In this document: positions 11,560 through 23,299 of the stretch, piece after piece
Layout: each line of letters opens with the position of its first letter
Position numbering within the stretch: position 1 is the first letter of the stretch
Assembly: GCA_022606425.2 (NCBI GenBank)
Contig: JAHDVF020000840.1
Span: 1,612,001-1,676,000 of the forward strand
Reading direction: 5' to 3'
DNA length: 64,000 nucleotides
Source of the DNA: Lepidostoma basale
Taxonomy: Eukaryota; Arthropoda; Insecta; Trichoptera; Lepidostomatidae
Position numbers and translations under genes: made by a program
Notes under the pieces: generated by a model
Told to the model about the DNA's origin: nothing
What the model saw: only the letters and a program-made list of their open reading frames with translations
Databases searched by the model: none

Positions 11560-11736
11560 TATATTGATTCTCGTGACATGTGATAGGTAGCCAATCTATC
11601 ACCATTTTATTGTCACGTGAATTCTACACCAGACCAAAGTCAGTGTGACAATCACACTGCCATCGCCGGGAATCGAACCTGGGACCTTCGGTATGGAAGT
11701 CAACGATCTTACCACTCTGCCACAAAGGTCGACGAT
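11560..11736 (-). repeat. SINE S1, copy 2
   Basis: Reverse complement of the S1 family. B-box complement GGAATCGAACC and body block GTGAATTCTACACCAGACC are present. The 3' part is truncated. Confidence 0.8.
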
Positions 11737-12440
11737 ATATTATACATTATTAATCTTTTTATAGATCTGTAATCTGTTCAGACAGGATTTCGATTTTGGT
11801 CCTGTGATTCAGACATTCAACATTCTCTCCATCTCTTTGGTGGTTTTCCTGGTGGTACTCTGGAGATTCCTGCATCATGTTATCATCACATTTCACTTTG
11901 CTTAATAGTTTTTTATATGTGGAAACAATGTAAGTAAAAAAAAAATACAAGCTAAAGAAAAAAACAGCAGAACCCAAAAACAAGTGCATAAGGGAAATAG
12001 ATAATATTAATCTGCTGCTCTTGAAATTGGCATCTTCAGGTGTCAAATAATACAGGCATGTGCTCAGGTGTAGTTGTCTGAAACATCATCTTGACCCAAC
12101 TATTAGTTTATGTAAAAAAAAATAACATTAAGTTTCACATAATTTGTCAAATAGGGATGAGTAAAATTATTTTTATCTTGATAATAATAAAAAATAAAAA
12201 TAAAACTTAGTGATCTGTTTTAGATTCTACTAGAGAAGGGAGTATTATTATATATGGAGTATTGAGGAATAGTCATAATTTTTAATTTACAGTATCACGC
12301 ATATAAACAGCAATGGACAGGCTGGTCCAATGATATTCACTGATTACTAATCCTCAGGATCCTAACAAAATTATATACTCGTACAAGCCGTGTGAATGGA
12401 AAAAAAGTCCGAGAACCAAATTAATCAATTACTAAAAGGC
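11737..12440. other. Spacer with one unassigned minus-strand open frame
   Basis: Minus-strand open frame 11,759-12,046 has a hydrophobic middle and a charged end. It starts in a CCTGAAGATGCC block, a degenerate relative of the hammerhead-like repeats elsewhere. It is probably repeat-derived. Confidence 0.3.
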
Positions 12441-12444
12441 AGCC

Positions 12445-12550
12445 ACATTCGAAATCGGAAAATCGACAAGTGTGCGTGTTACGATGCATGAATATAGAGG
12501 AACTCGGAATGTCAGGACATATCAGTGTGGCGATCCATCCTCTCTAACTA
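12445..12550 (+). mobile_element. Degenerate RTE-like LINE 3' fragment
   Basis: The plus-strand reading retains the terminal ISVWRSILS-type block and an upstream Arg/Cys-rich stretch comparable to other RTE copies here. It is about 100 bases and heavily mutated. Confidence 0.5.
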
Positions 12551-14160
12551 GTGATCTAATGGTGTTCGAAATTTTTAATTTATTTTCACATTTAGACGGT
12601 AAATTGGTAACAACAAATTAATTAAAATTTTCTATGTGTTTTCATTTTTCAGAGTGGTAACACTGTACTAAGTTTACTTCACTCTATTGCTCGCTTGTCA
12701 TTTGTTTAACTAATTTGTAAACTTTATTGAATCCCTCAATAAGTTACAATTAATTTGTTTTAAATGATAATTAACACACAGGAAACACTAATGTGTCAAT
12801 ATGGTCAAATTATTGAAAAAATCTTTTATAGAACAAAAAAAAACGGATGTATGATGGACAGTTTATTAAATAGATAAGATTATAAAATAAACAAATGTTG
12901 TATTTGATAAAACTATTAGAACACAAATAAGAACACAACAATATTGCTTTAAGCAAAATACGTTTGGAAAATCTGCTATGCAGGTATCTAAAAATAACAT
13001 TTAATTAACTTATTTCACTACTATAAAATTATTTTTAGACTTTATGGTATGCTAACATAATATTTTTATGTTGGTATAACATACCATAGACTTAGAAAAT
13101 GACAATTTGACCAATATTTGACAATTCATTAAATTCTATGCAAATTTAAAAATAGTTTATGATTATTATTTTAATTGCACATTGTAAAAGTTACTTGACA
13201 TAAACAAACATATCTATGGATTATGTTTCCATTTTCTTGAACCAAATTATACTCAAGTGTTGAATAAATTAACGTAAAAATTCAATGAGTATTATAAATT
13301 AGAAAACCATTTTTAAATTACTAAAGACATACATACATATCCAAAAGATGCATGGATATTGTCAAAATATAATTTATGATATTACATAAGTAGATCTAAA
13401 GTGAACATACTCACTAAATCTATAAAAAATATATATCAAATACATTTTCCAGAATAATCTACCTGCAAATCCCTGCTTTAAAGAAATTCACTAGATTTAA
13501 AATTGCGACTAAAAATTCACATATCGAAGGTATACTATCTCTAAATTGATCTAAATTGATCCATAATATCAGATGCAGCCCTCATATTAAATTACATCAA
13601 CACATGATTAAAAGATTTAGACACATAAAACACTTTGCCACAGCGCTTCTGAAGCGTATAATTCACAAAATCAGTGATATACATCATTAAAAATATATAT
13701 ATCATAATAATTATAAACTATTTGATTAGTAGATTCTTACAGTAATTTAAATAAATGTAAGATAAATATAACAAGCAATAAGTAAACGTTTCATAGAAAT
13801 AATAAGAACAAATTAAAAAAGGAATAATATCTGAATATTTGTAAGCCATCAAATGGACTAAATCTAACAATTAATACAATATCGTTGATATGAGGTATAC
13901 AAGGACAATACTGTTTGTTTCGCTCAAGGCATACAACTAGCATTCAACTAAAGGGAAACTTTTCAAGAGATGTATCTGAGATTGTTTGATTCAAAGTAAA
14001 ATACAAATTAAAAATGTTTTCCATTTAAAATGAAAACTAATTTATACAAGTAGAATAAATCATATTTCATGATTATATCACAGGTATTTAAAAATATATA
14101 TTATTATACAAAATAATATTTTTGAAATATTGTAGATGTTTTCTATGAATATTTATTATT
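12551..14160. other. AT-rich intergenic DNA
   Basis: No coding frame was seen. A small imperfect hairpin lies at about 13,035-13,105 (arms GACTTTATGGTATG / CATACCATAGACTTAG), and a short direct repeat CTAAATTGAT at 13,536-13,556. It is otherwise unremarkable. Confidence 0.35.
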
Positions 14161-14164
14161 ATTT

Positions 14165-14418
14165 ATTATTTTATTATTTTGTTGAATCGCTCTTTACATC
14201 ATGACAGCATGAGCCAAATCGATGTAAAGGGTATTATAGCTATCATAGTGATTCTCGTGACACGTGATAGGTAGCAAATCTATCGCCATTTTATTGTCAC
14301 GTGAATTCTACACCAGACCAAAGACAGTGTGACAATCACACTGCCCTCGCCGGGAATCGAACCTGGAACCTTCGGGGTGGCAGTCAATGCACTTACCACT
14401 TGGCCCACAAAGGTCGTC
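14165..14418 (-). repeat. SINE S1, copy 3
   Basis: Full-length reverse-complement copy with an ATTATT-rich tail at 14,157-14,180, the body CATTTTATTGTCACGTGAAT and the tRNA head (GGGAATCGAACC, AAAGGTCGTC) at 14,350-14,418. Confidence 0.85.
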
Positions 14419-14620
14419 AAATTGTGCATCAAATTGTTATAATTAATTTAACTCTGTGCACTTCAAATGTATAATAACTTTATCTTTGTATTCTTAAGAT
14501 TATCAAAAAGATAAAGGTCTCAGACTTTCGAAACACGTACGAGTACAGTTCAATTACTTGTTAAGGTATAACAAGGATCAAAATACATAAATAATATTTT
14601 CATTACATAAATATATATAA

Positions 14621-14735
14621 TATTGTTTCTTGAATAATGATGTAAAACTCCATATTAAATAATTAATACGAATGAAAACGTCAGTTTTCTAGAAGTTTTA
14701 TGGGAATGACATGTTTCGCCCTAAGTCAGACTAAA
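14621..14735. repeat. FB1 MITE half copy
   Basis: Carries TTGTTTCTTGAATAATGATG, ACTCCATATTAAATAATTAA, TTTTCTAGAAGTTTTATGGG and ATGACATGTTTCGCCC. The complementary arm is missing. Confidence 0.7.
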
Positions 14736-14845
14736 AACTAATAAAAATAAAAAGATAAAATAATTACAAGTATTAATTAGTATCAGATCTAATAAAAATA
14801 ATAATAATTTAATTACTACAAATAACTAATTAATCACAAATTGTT

Positions 14846-15060
14846 TTGTGATGATGTAAAACTCCATATAAGACAATTAATAGGAATGAAAGTGTCTGTT
14901 TTCTATTAGTTTTATAATACTTAATGGGAATGACATGTTTCATTTGCCAAGGCATTATCAAATATCCTTTTGATAATGCCTTAGCAAGGCAAAACGTGTC
15001 ATCCCCATAAAATATAAATAAACTCACAAAAAACAGACATTTTCATTTGTATTAATTATG
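14846..15060. repeat. FB1 foldback MITE, near-complete hairpin
   Basis: The best-preserved palindromic copy. The left arm runs from GATGTAAAACTCCATAT to GCCAAGGCATTATCAAAT; the right arm starts TTTTGATAATGCCTTAGCAA and ends GACATTTTCATT/ATTAATTATG. The arms are about 90-100 bases with a loop of a few bases near 14,965. Confidence 0.8.
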
Positions 15061-15334
15061 ACTAAAAAACTATCAAATATAATAATTTACGGTAGAGCAT
15101 TAACTTGATTTTTATTATATCTCTAAATATAATACCATGTTATGAATGTGTGCAATAATAGTATGTAAATATAATAATAAGTACACAGAAGGAACAACAT
15201 ATTTTAACTAGTAAAAATGTGCTTGAATAATATTCATAAATTAAAAGTAATTTCTATTACATACTTTCAGATAATTATGCATAGTTATGTTATTTTATTT
15301 TATTTTATATCATTGTATTTTATATGATTTGTTT

Positions 15335-15538
15335 TAGATTTATTTTGTGGATGTTGGACCATCGAAGTGTGCGTGGGAGATGCCTATTGGTGGCGATGAG
15401 GTTCGCAACCCATCACACCGCATCTCCCGCGGAGCGAAAAGAGAAGGCTGGAGTGCCACATCGGTTAAAATGTGACAGTCCATTCTTTCTGCCTACCCTT
15501 TCGGGGAGACGGCGTGATGGTTAGTTAGTTAGTTAATT
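15335..15538 (+). mobile_element. RTE-like LINE 3' end with TTAG tail
   Basis: Ends with CATTCTTTCTGCCTACCC, GGGGAGACGGCGTGATGG and a GTTAGTTAGTTAG tail, the plus-strand version of the 3' end seen in reverse at 286 and 45,099. It is 5'-truncated; the upstream part differs from the other copies. Confidence 0.7.
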
Positions 15539-15574
15539 GAATGAGTGTCAGTTTAATAAATTTATAACTAAAAT

Positions 15575-16107
15575 AAATTTATTTATTGTTCCTTGAACAG
15601 TGAAGTAAAACTCTATATCATAGGTTCCCAAAGTGGGTGATACCCCAGTGGGTGTTTGGGCATTTTAGGGATCGGTGGCTCTTTAGAATATGTATAGAAG
15701 AAATTAATGTGTTTAAAAATGAATCATTCAAGGGATTTTACCCAATTGAATATTGTTTAAAATTTCAATTACGCATTTTAATTCATCTTATGCCCACCTT
15801 ACACAGCCAATTTCTTAAAATTTCTATTTCAATTATTTTTCATTATTTCTGACAGAAGTAGATGTAAATTTTTCAGTCAAGTCAATGATAAAACAGAGCA
15901 TGTTAACAATACATAGGAGTGTATAATAGATAATATTTTAGCAAATACATTATGTACTTATATTTTATTCATAATATCAAACGTCCTAAATGTAGAAAAC
16001 TGTTATTACGGGGGGTTAATGTCTTACAAAGTGAGCATAAACTATTTATACCTTGTATATTAAAAAATTTATAAGAGTTGTGGTTAGACATTTTAAAACT
16101 TATATAT
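15575..16107. other. Spacer with a partial FB1 arm
   Basis: 15,575-15,625 holds a partial FB1 arm (TTATTGTTCCTTGAACAGTG, AAAACTCTATAT). The rest is AT-rich, with no support for a gene. Confidence 0.4.
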
Positions 16108-16152
16108 AATGAAACATTTTGTATTTAATCACGGTATGGTTATTATAATTGA

Positions 16153-16192
16153 TGCCAACTAGTTTCGCTTGGACCCAAGGTTCATCAGGGCA
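16153..16192 (-). ncRNA. Hammerhead-ribozyme-like motif, intact core
   Basis: Read on the minus strand: TGCC, CTGATGA, a hairpin (CTTGG...CCAAG), GAAA, the palindrome ACTAGT overlapping its last A, T, then GGCA. This supplies the conserved CUGANGA and GAAA, a perfect 4-bp stem I (TGCC/GGCA), a 5-bp stem II and a GUU cleavage triplet. Stem III is only the palindrome, so folding would need a dimer or tandem partner. Minimal hammerheads of this kind are known from Penelope-like retroelements. Activity is not shown. Confidence 0.6.
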
Positions 16193-16213
16193 GTATAACA
16201 ACTGTTGTTATAC

Positions 16214-16253
16214 TGCCCTGATGAAGCTTGGGTCCGAGCTAAACTAGTTGGCA
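16214..16253 (+). ncRNA. Hammerhead-like motif, opposite arm, mutated GAAA
   Basis: Stem I (TGCC/GGCA), CTGATGA, a 6-bp stem II (AGCTTG/CGAGCT) and ACTAGT-T are kept, but the G of GAAA is replaced by T. It is probably inactive. Confidence 0.5.
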
Positions 16254-16372
16254 TCAATTATCATAACTATACCGTGGTTAAATACAAAGTGTTTCATTAT
16301 TTTACCTTGTATATTTGTTTTGTAAAAAACGTTAACATATTATTATTATTACAATAATGTTAAAAAGTGAGT

Positions 16373-19305
16373 TTATTTATGATGTTTTTGTAAAAAGGCA
16401 TTAACCAAAGGAGCTAATTCAGTTGGGTCATTGAGATGAGCATGGTGTGTACCTTTTACTGTGTGAAACTCAAACTCCTTGTTGTAACTCTTCAAAAGAT
16501 TAACAATTTCATCATATTTCTCTTTCGGCTCAAAGTATGATCCTCTATCAAACTTTGCTGTTAAAATGGGCATCGTTAATCGGAGAGCCATGGTTCGCAC
16601 GTCTTCATCAGAGAGCCCCAGAGTCATTCCATACTTAAGCCGAGCGTCCCGGGTGTAATAATATTTGGTGGGGTCAGATGGAGATTGTGCAGCTCCTCTT
16701 TCTAAAAGAATGCGAGAGGCATCTCTGTCAATGGAGGTATTCAAAGCCAAGTGAACAAGTTCGATCAAATCGTCTTCCTTGTACGCAGGAGGCATTGAAT
16801 TTTTCACATGTCTATCTTCAATTACTAAGAGTTTGTCTACAATACCGCCAATGGTAGTAAAGATATTCTTTTTTCTCGTTGTTATTGGTTTGATGTTATC
16901 TAGTAAGATGAGGAAGTTTGTCTCCTCGGGATAACACGCGGCATAGGAGAAGGAGGCGATCGCCCCCATTGAGTGGCCCAGGAGTGACACAGAGTTCCAT
17001 CCAAAATGTTTAACGACTCGCCTCATATTGATTAGGTTATCGGGAGAGTGATAGAATGTTCCTGAAAAAAAAAACAATATATGATTATTTAAACAAACAA
17101 ATAATTTTAACCCTTGGACTGTATTGAATTTTCATTGACTGGAATAAGTCACTTTTAAAATTATATTTTCTTACAAACCAAATTATTGCAGCAATAATTG
17201 ATTATTTCAGTATCTTTGCTGAATTTCAATGAATAAACACACACTTGAGACTTATTAATCTGACTAAAGTAGGTCACCGTGGGTAAAGAGTTTAACAAAA
17301 CATTTAATTGATAAAAATCCTGATGTCTAGTATGTATGAGGTATGCATACAAAATGATTTGATGATGAATGGGATGAAAAATAAAAAGCATGTAGTCTGT
17401 GACATTAATGTGAATGGTGAAAATCTGGTGCATGAATTTGTATATTTAAGAAGTATGTAAACAAAAAATAGGTGATTGGAGAGGGATATTAAAAAAAGGG
17501 TTGGGATAGGCAACAAAATAAATAAACAAAGTGAATGGCGCACTTAAAGTCGTAATCGCAAACAAAAGTTTATCATTGCGTTGACTGACGAGGGTTCAGA
17601 TCGATTAGCTTGCGAAGGTCTGTGAGGTAGCAGGGTGCTTGTCTATGTAAAGGTTTGTGAATAAGTAGACATAGTTTATATTCAAATCACTTTGAAATTT
17701 ATTTTTAAAATAACTACTAATAGATCTAATTCAGTTGTCTTTGAAGTAATACTTCTTTTGGCGCATTTAGTAGAGGGTAAAATTGAGAACTGCGTGCGGA
17801 AGTGAGACATGATGAAGTTAGCCATCAATGATAAATAACGGCCAGACATTTCACGCATGCCAACTCACGAATTGCGAAAACATGTAAAATAGTACCAACG
17901 AACTGTCACATTCTAATGGGGTAATTTCAAATATTTTGTACAATATTATTTGTAAAAACTTTTTGATAAGAAGAAAGAACCTGTATCATATTCGTGCAAT
18001 AATATCTTTCTCCTATTATTTTATCATCCTTTCTACTAACGCAGAGTATTGGCTTGTAGGATATTTTTTTTTAGTTATTTTATTTTTGTTACGCCAAAGA
18101 AGTATAACTGACAAGCGTATATAAGTACACAAACGTTTACACAAATAAACGTAAGTCGTCACACTGGGCATTACCTATATTGTGTTAATTAAATAACAAT
18201 AATTAAAATGTTTACCATTAGGATAGTGCGAGGAGAATCCATGTCCGGGGAAGTCGATTCCCAGGACAGAAACATCGGGAGGTAGCAACTCCGTGAGGGG
18301 ACGCCAGGTGTAGGCATTATCCTGCCAGCCGTGTAGGGCCAAGATAGGCTGCCGGTCCTGCGGGCCCCACCACACTCCGGCCATGTGGCCCCATGGTGCA
18401 GGAATCTTCACCTCCGTAGCCTGAAACGCATAACACACGATGCTAGTTGTTAATAGATCTAAAGATTAATTCATTACCTATATAAATAAATTTCTACATA
18501 AATAGAGGCAATGTTTGTATGCGAGGCAATTTTCAGGGCGGTGTGGACATGTTTAATTTGCAGTTCTGTGAAGTAATATGGCTTTATTATTAGGGTGGCA
18601 GAGATTGCCAAAAATAAGTCAGAAAGGTGAGAGGGGTGAGATGAAAGAGAAATAAGAAATGAAACTAAGAGAAGTGGAGTTCCTATATATGAGATTCCAT
18701 GGACTAGCTAATAAGCATCCCGACATTTGCCTTACAACTGAGGGAACCATGGAAAACCTCAGTCGGGACGCGATGTTCTTATTAGTGCCAGGAGTGTTGA
18801 GACTGTGGTTTGAATGAAATTTGAGATCTCGAATTTTAAACATAGGTGACAAAAAAGTGACCAAAGGCATAAAAAAACTGAATTATCAATTTTTTAAAAA
18901 CAATTTTTAATTTTAAAACTTTGAGTTTAAAAGTTGAAATAAGTGTTTTAATTTATAACAAAAATGTCATAATGGAATCCACAGCGTAAACGTCTTATAA
19001 AAAGTTATCAGAATCAAGGCTCTTCTGATCATTAAAAATAACTGTTATTTTTCAAGGAAAGAGGTTTTTTGTATTTAATTAGGATTAATTTTATATTAAA
19101 AAATTTCCTTGTAAAATCCGTATGGAAGTTAATATGAGAAAATTATGTAATGGTCAAATACCTGTCTTGAGAATGTATTCAATGCACCTTTATAGTAGGT
19201 GTTTGAAGCATTTCTGGTCCAAGCAGCAAAATTAGGAGTTGCAGAGTGTTTGGCCACTTTCAGAATACCATGCACCTGGCGCACCGCCTGTCGTATGCTT
19301 TCCAT
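16373..19305 (-). CDS. SERHL-like serine hydrolase, copy 2 (intact)
   Basis: Three exons on the minus strand: 19,162-19,305 (ATG at 19,305, 48 codons), 18,216-18,420 and 16,373-17,061, with GT/AG borders, intron phases 0 and 1, and a continuous 345-residue frame. It is an alpha/beta hydrolase of the SERHL/kraken type: ILALHGWQDNAYTWRPL, then IDFPGHGFSSHYPNG, the nucleophile elbow GHSMG, an LTMPILTAK strand and GTHHAHLND near the C-terminus with the probable catalytic His. The length is normal for the family. The N-terminus is basic, which could reflect organelle targeting, but that is a guess. Substrate is unknown. It is a tandem paralogue of the gene at 7.6-9.9 kb with identical intron positions. 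Start chosen because MESIRQ aligns with MECIRN of the other copy. Confidence 0.85.
17415..17575 (+). mobile_element. RTE-like LINE internal fragment
   Basis: The plus-strand reading with one break gives LVHEFVYLRSM and then VNGALKVVIANKSLS, matching EFVYLGSMF...VNGALRIVIGNKNLS in the larger copy at 40.4-41.5 kb. It lies in intron 2 of SERHL copy 2. Confidence 0.65.
18421..19161. other. Intron 1 of SERHL copy 2
   Basis: 18,600-18,860 has a GC-richer stretch containing CTGAGGGAACC / CCTCAGTCGGGA. It is probably retrotransposon-derived but unassigned. The rest is AT-rich. Confidence 0.3.
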
Positions 19306-19575
19306 CACTAAAAACTGTAAACAAGATTTGAAAAAAAAAATATCAGAAAAGCGCATCTCATATTTATAATATAGTAATAAACTGGGCTTGAATCCTTGAT
19401 AAACATTTAAAAAATATATAGTCACATATTTCTTAAGATTTAAAAAAAATTAATTAATGGCTAGTGCAGTTTATAACTTGTATGAAATGCACAATTTGAA
19501 AATATTTCATTCTTGTAATATGAAATTTTAACAATACGTCTCGAGGAAGACTCAAAACCACGATGAATATTTAAG

Positions 19576-19830
19576 AACAATATTTAATATGGAGTTTTAC
19601 ATCATTGTTTAATTTGCAATAGATGAATAATCAAGTAATAATATTTTTTACCCTGGATCAAAAAATGTGGATTCATATTATCATATTAATGATTCATTTT
19701 GAAAGAAATAAAACAGAGGGGTAGGCAGAGAGGATGAATTGCCATACTCCTCTGTCCTGACACACCTCTCGAGCTTCCTCTATATTCATACATTGTAACA
19801 TGCACACTCGTCGATTTTTCTGACTTTAAA
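19576..19830 (-). repeat. FB1 half copy and an RTE-like LINE scrap
   Basis: 19,576-19,612 is an FB1 end (AATATGGAGTTTTACATCAT). 19,715-19,830 carries the minus-strand LINE 3' block (AGGGGTAGGCAGAGAGGATG, CCTGACACACCTCTCGAGCT). Confidence 0.55.
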
Positions 19831-19929
19831 TGTGGCACACAAACCTTTAATCAGATTTTCTCAATCAAAATCCAGTTTTACCATTTTCCCCCAATTCATT
19901 GGATCTTTAACATACACATTTTGTGAAAA

Positions 19930-20065
19930 CAGAATTTTTTTCGCTGCGGTCGTATGGATTTTGTGAAGTGACATGATGAATCTTGTTGTCTGTGGAATCT
20001 ACACGTAATTACTTTGTCAGTTGAACATAACCAATGGAGCGATTAACACAGACAGTGCATTTTTA
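19930..20065. repeat. Unnamed repeat, inverted partner at 40,190-40,290
   Basis: CATGATGAATCTTGTTGTCT, GTGGAATCTACACGTAATTA and CTTTGTCAGTTGAACA match the complement of 40,195-40,260 (GACAAAGTAATTACACGCAG, ATTCCACAGACAACAAGATT). The class is unknown. Confidence 0.6.
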
Positions 20066-21106
20066 AAATTCAATATTAATAGAATAACATATACAAAAGA
20101 TACAAAAGCTAGCGTCCGATAAGGGTCGATAAAAGAAAAAAAAAATCATTAAATAAAATGTTTCAAGGATTTGGCAACTATTTTTTTATTCTACAAAAAG
20201 AGAAAAAATATTTCATTTCTGAATTGCGCTTTAACTCTCGCTAAGAGATTAAATTATTGAAGTGTGCACATATTAACATAAAAAATTATTCCATAAATAA
20301 AGTTTAACAATACCTAAATAACACAAGGATAATAATAAAATAAACTTATATAATAAAAAATTAACATTTTAATTATTGATGTTTCATGCAAGAGAAAATA
20401 TTAGTGCCCGATTTTTAAGATTGGATAAAAAATCTAGCATTACGAATTAACAGAATTATTCCTTGTATTTTATTTTTAACTAAATTATTTAACATTTAAA
20501 TAATTATTTAAAAAAATACGGGAAAAATTAAGTTCTAAAAAACACAATTTTCATTAATCAACTCAACTAGACGTTGGAAACACGTGTAGAAATTACATAA
20601 TATGTTCATAAATGTATTAGGAATAATCAAATTATGCAATAATAATAAATAAAAAATTGAATGAATGAAAACGCACCTGAATAATATTCACTTGCACATA
20701 TACACTAGATATAATTTATTTGAATGACATTAACGCCTATTCCACTGGTGCTTCGTGTGTCTTCTAACTGCAGTAAACGATTAATTAAATTTTAAATGAA
20801 AAGTCCGGAATGAAAAGAATTTTGTCACGATGCGCCGGCAGATATCCGGGAAAAGATAAAGATTTGGATGAGGACTTTGAGTTTAATCTGTCACAATGCT
20901 ACAAGGTTGTGAAACATACGTCATCGATTACTAAGATCGCAAAGTCTAAAATAAATCAAAATGCGTATGACACACGAGCGCGACAGAGTACTTAAAAATC
21001 AACCGAATTTGACAGTTAAAACCATATGTTACCATAATTGTAAATATTCCCGAAATTAACGAAAAATAAAATCAACCTAAACTAAAAATAATAATATCTT
21101 TCGCCT
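20066..21106. other. AT-rich intergenic DNA
   Basis: Upstream of SERHL copy 2. No conserved coding frame; a 61-codon open frame at 20,810-20,995 has no recognisable content. Confidence 0.35.
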
Positions 21107-21240
21107 TACTACTAAATACATTATCAAATGTTATTAAATAATTATGCCCTGGCATAGCGAAATATAACACTCCCATACAATATAATAAACCTTCCAGAAA
21201 GTAAACGTTTTCATTCTATTCATTACTTATTTTCATGAAA
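21107..21240. repeat. FB1 foldback MITE, right part
   Basis: Contains ATTATCAAATG, CCCTGGCATAGCGAAATATA, ACACTCCCATACAATATAAT, AAACCTTCCAGAAAGTAAAC and GTTTTCATTC in the family order. Confidence 0.65.
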
Positions 21241-21767
21241 CAATGAATTTCAACGTTGAATTTTATAAACATTTCGTCGTAAAGTTTACGATTAATCAAA
21301 TCATTGAAATATTCATGCTTTTCTACTCATTATGGAAATATTTGTTAAAGTTGTGCTAACATTTTTCCATTATTAGGCGAAAAACAGCTGCATCAGCTAA
21401 TAATCGAAGACGGAGAAAAAAGTTGATTTAGACCGCGTGTTCTTCTTGTGAATCAAAATATAGCTACCGCACATTATGATGATCTGCAACATGCACCGCC
21501 TGACATGGGAGCGAAAAAGCTGCAAGGGCTTAGCTCTATGAATTGACTACTTCATTTAATGTCTTATTGTAAGCAGATATATTCTTCTTCTTTTACAGCC
21601 TTCTACCCTCCACTGCTGGATAAATGCCTCTTCAATTTTCCTCCACTCGCCCCTGTCTTGTTCCTCTCTGCATCCAGGTCGTTTCAATTATTCGGGCAAT
21701 GTCATGAGTTAATTTTTTTAAGGTAAGTAGAATTTTTTTCATATCTAGATTAGTATATACATTAGCA

Positions 21768-22796
<1,029 letters not shown>

Positions 22797-22804
22797 CATT
22801 AGCA

Positions 22805-23299
22805 TAAACGTTTCTGGCAAATTTGAGGCATTTGTGAAAAAGAAAAAGTATTTAACCTACAAAAAATGCATTATAGTGTCCAATGCGGTTCTGTCCACTT
22901 TAAAATATTCACGGAACTTCGTTCTGCAGACAAGGATAATATAATAAATTAAACAAAATATTTCTATAATTTGATCCAATTATTTCAGTAAATATACATT
23001 TTAAAATTTTAAATGGATTGTTCGTTTATGTACATGGCAACATTTCATGAAGGTCAACGATTGACTATAATATGTTTTGAATTGTTCTACCGGTATACGA
23101 ATAACGACCTTATAGAAACGACGATAAGATTTATTTTACTTCTTCAATATTTCGTCATCTGTCAAAAAACTATAATTTTACGTAAAGCTACGTTTTATAG
23201 GTTATGCATTGATTATGCGTGTGATATATACTTTCTAGTGAGAATTGAAATATTTTGAGTAATTGAATTAAACACTGTTAATTTATAACAAATGACATC
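22805..23299. other. Upstream region of TRMT10A
   Basis: Candidate promoter and 5' UTR. An out-of-frame ATG occurs at 23,292, eight bases before the chosen start. No repeat was recognised. Confidence 0.35.

Larger units (their letters stand above)
16108..16297. repeat. Foldback repeat HF-A with hammerhead-like core in each arm
   Basis: A long inverted repeat: the left arm runs from ATGAAACATTTTGTATTTAA to GGGCAGTATAACAACTG, and the complement follows at once, with few mismatches over about 90 bases. A diverged copy with the same outer sequence is at 53,082-53,238. Each arm holds a CTGATGA / GAAAC-type motif, annotated separately. Confidence 0.85.

Noticed and set aside
15324..15524. 66-codon plus-strand open frame
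   Set aside because: It ends inside the conserved LINE 3' block and has no protein-like features.
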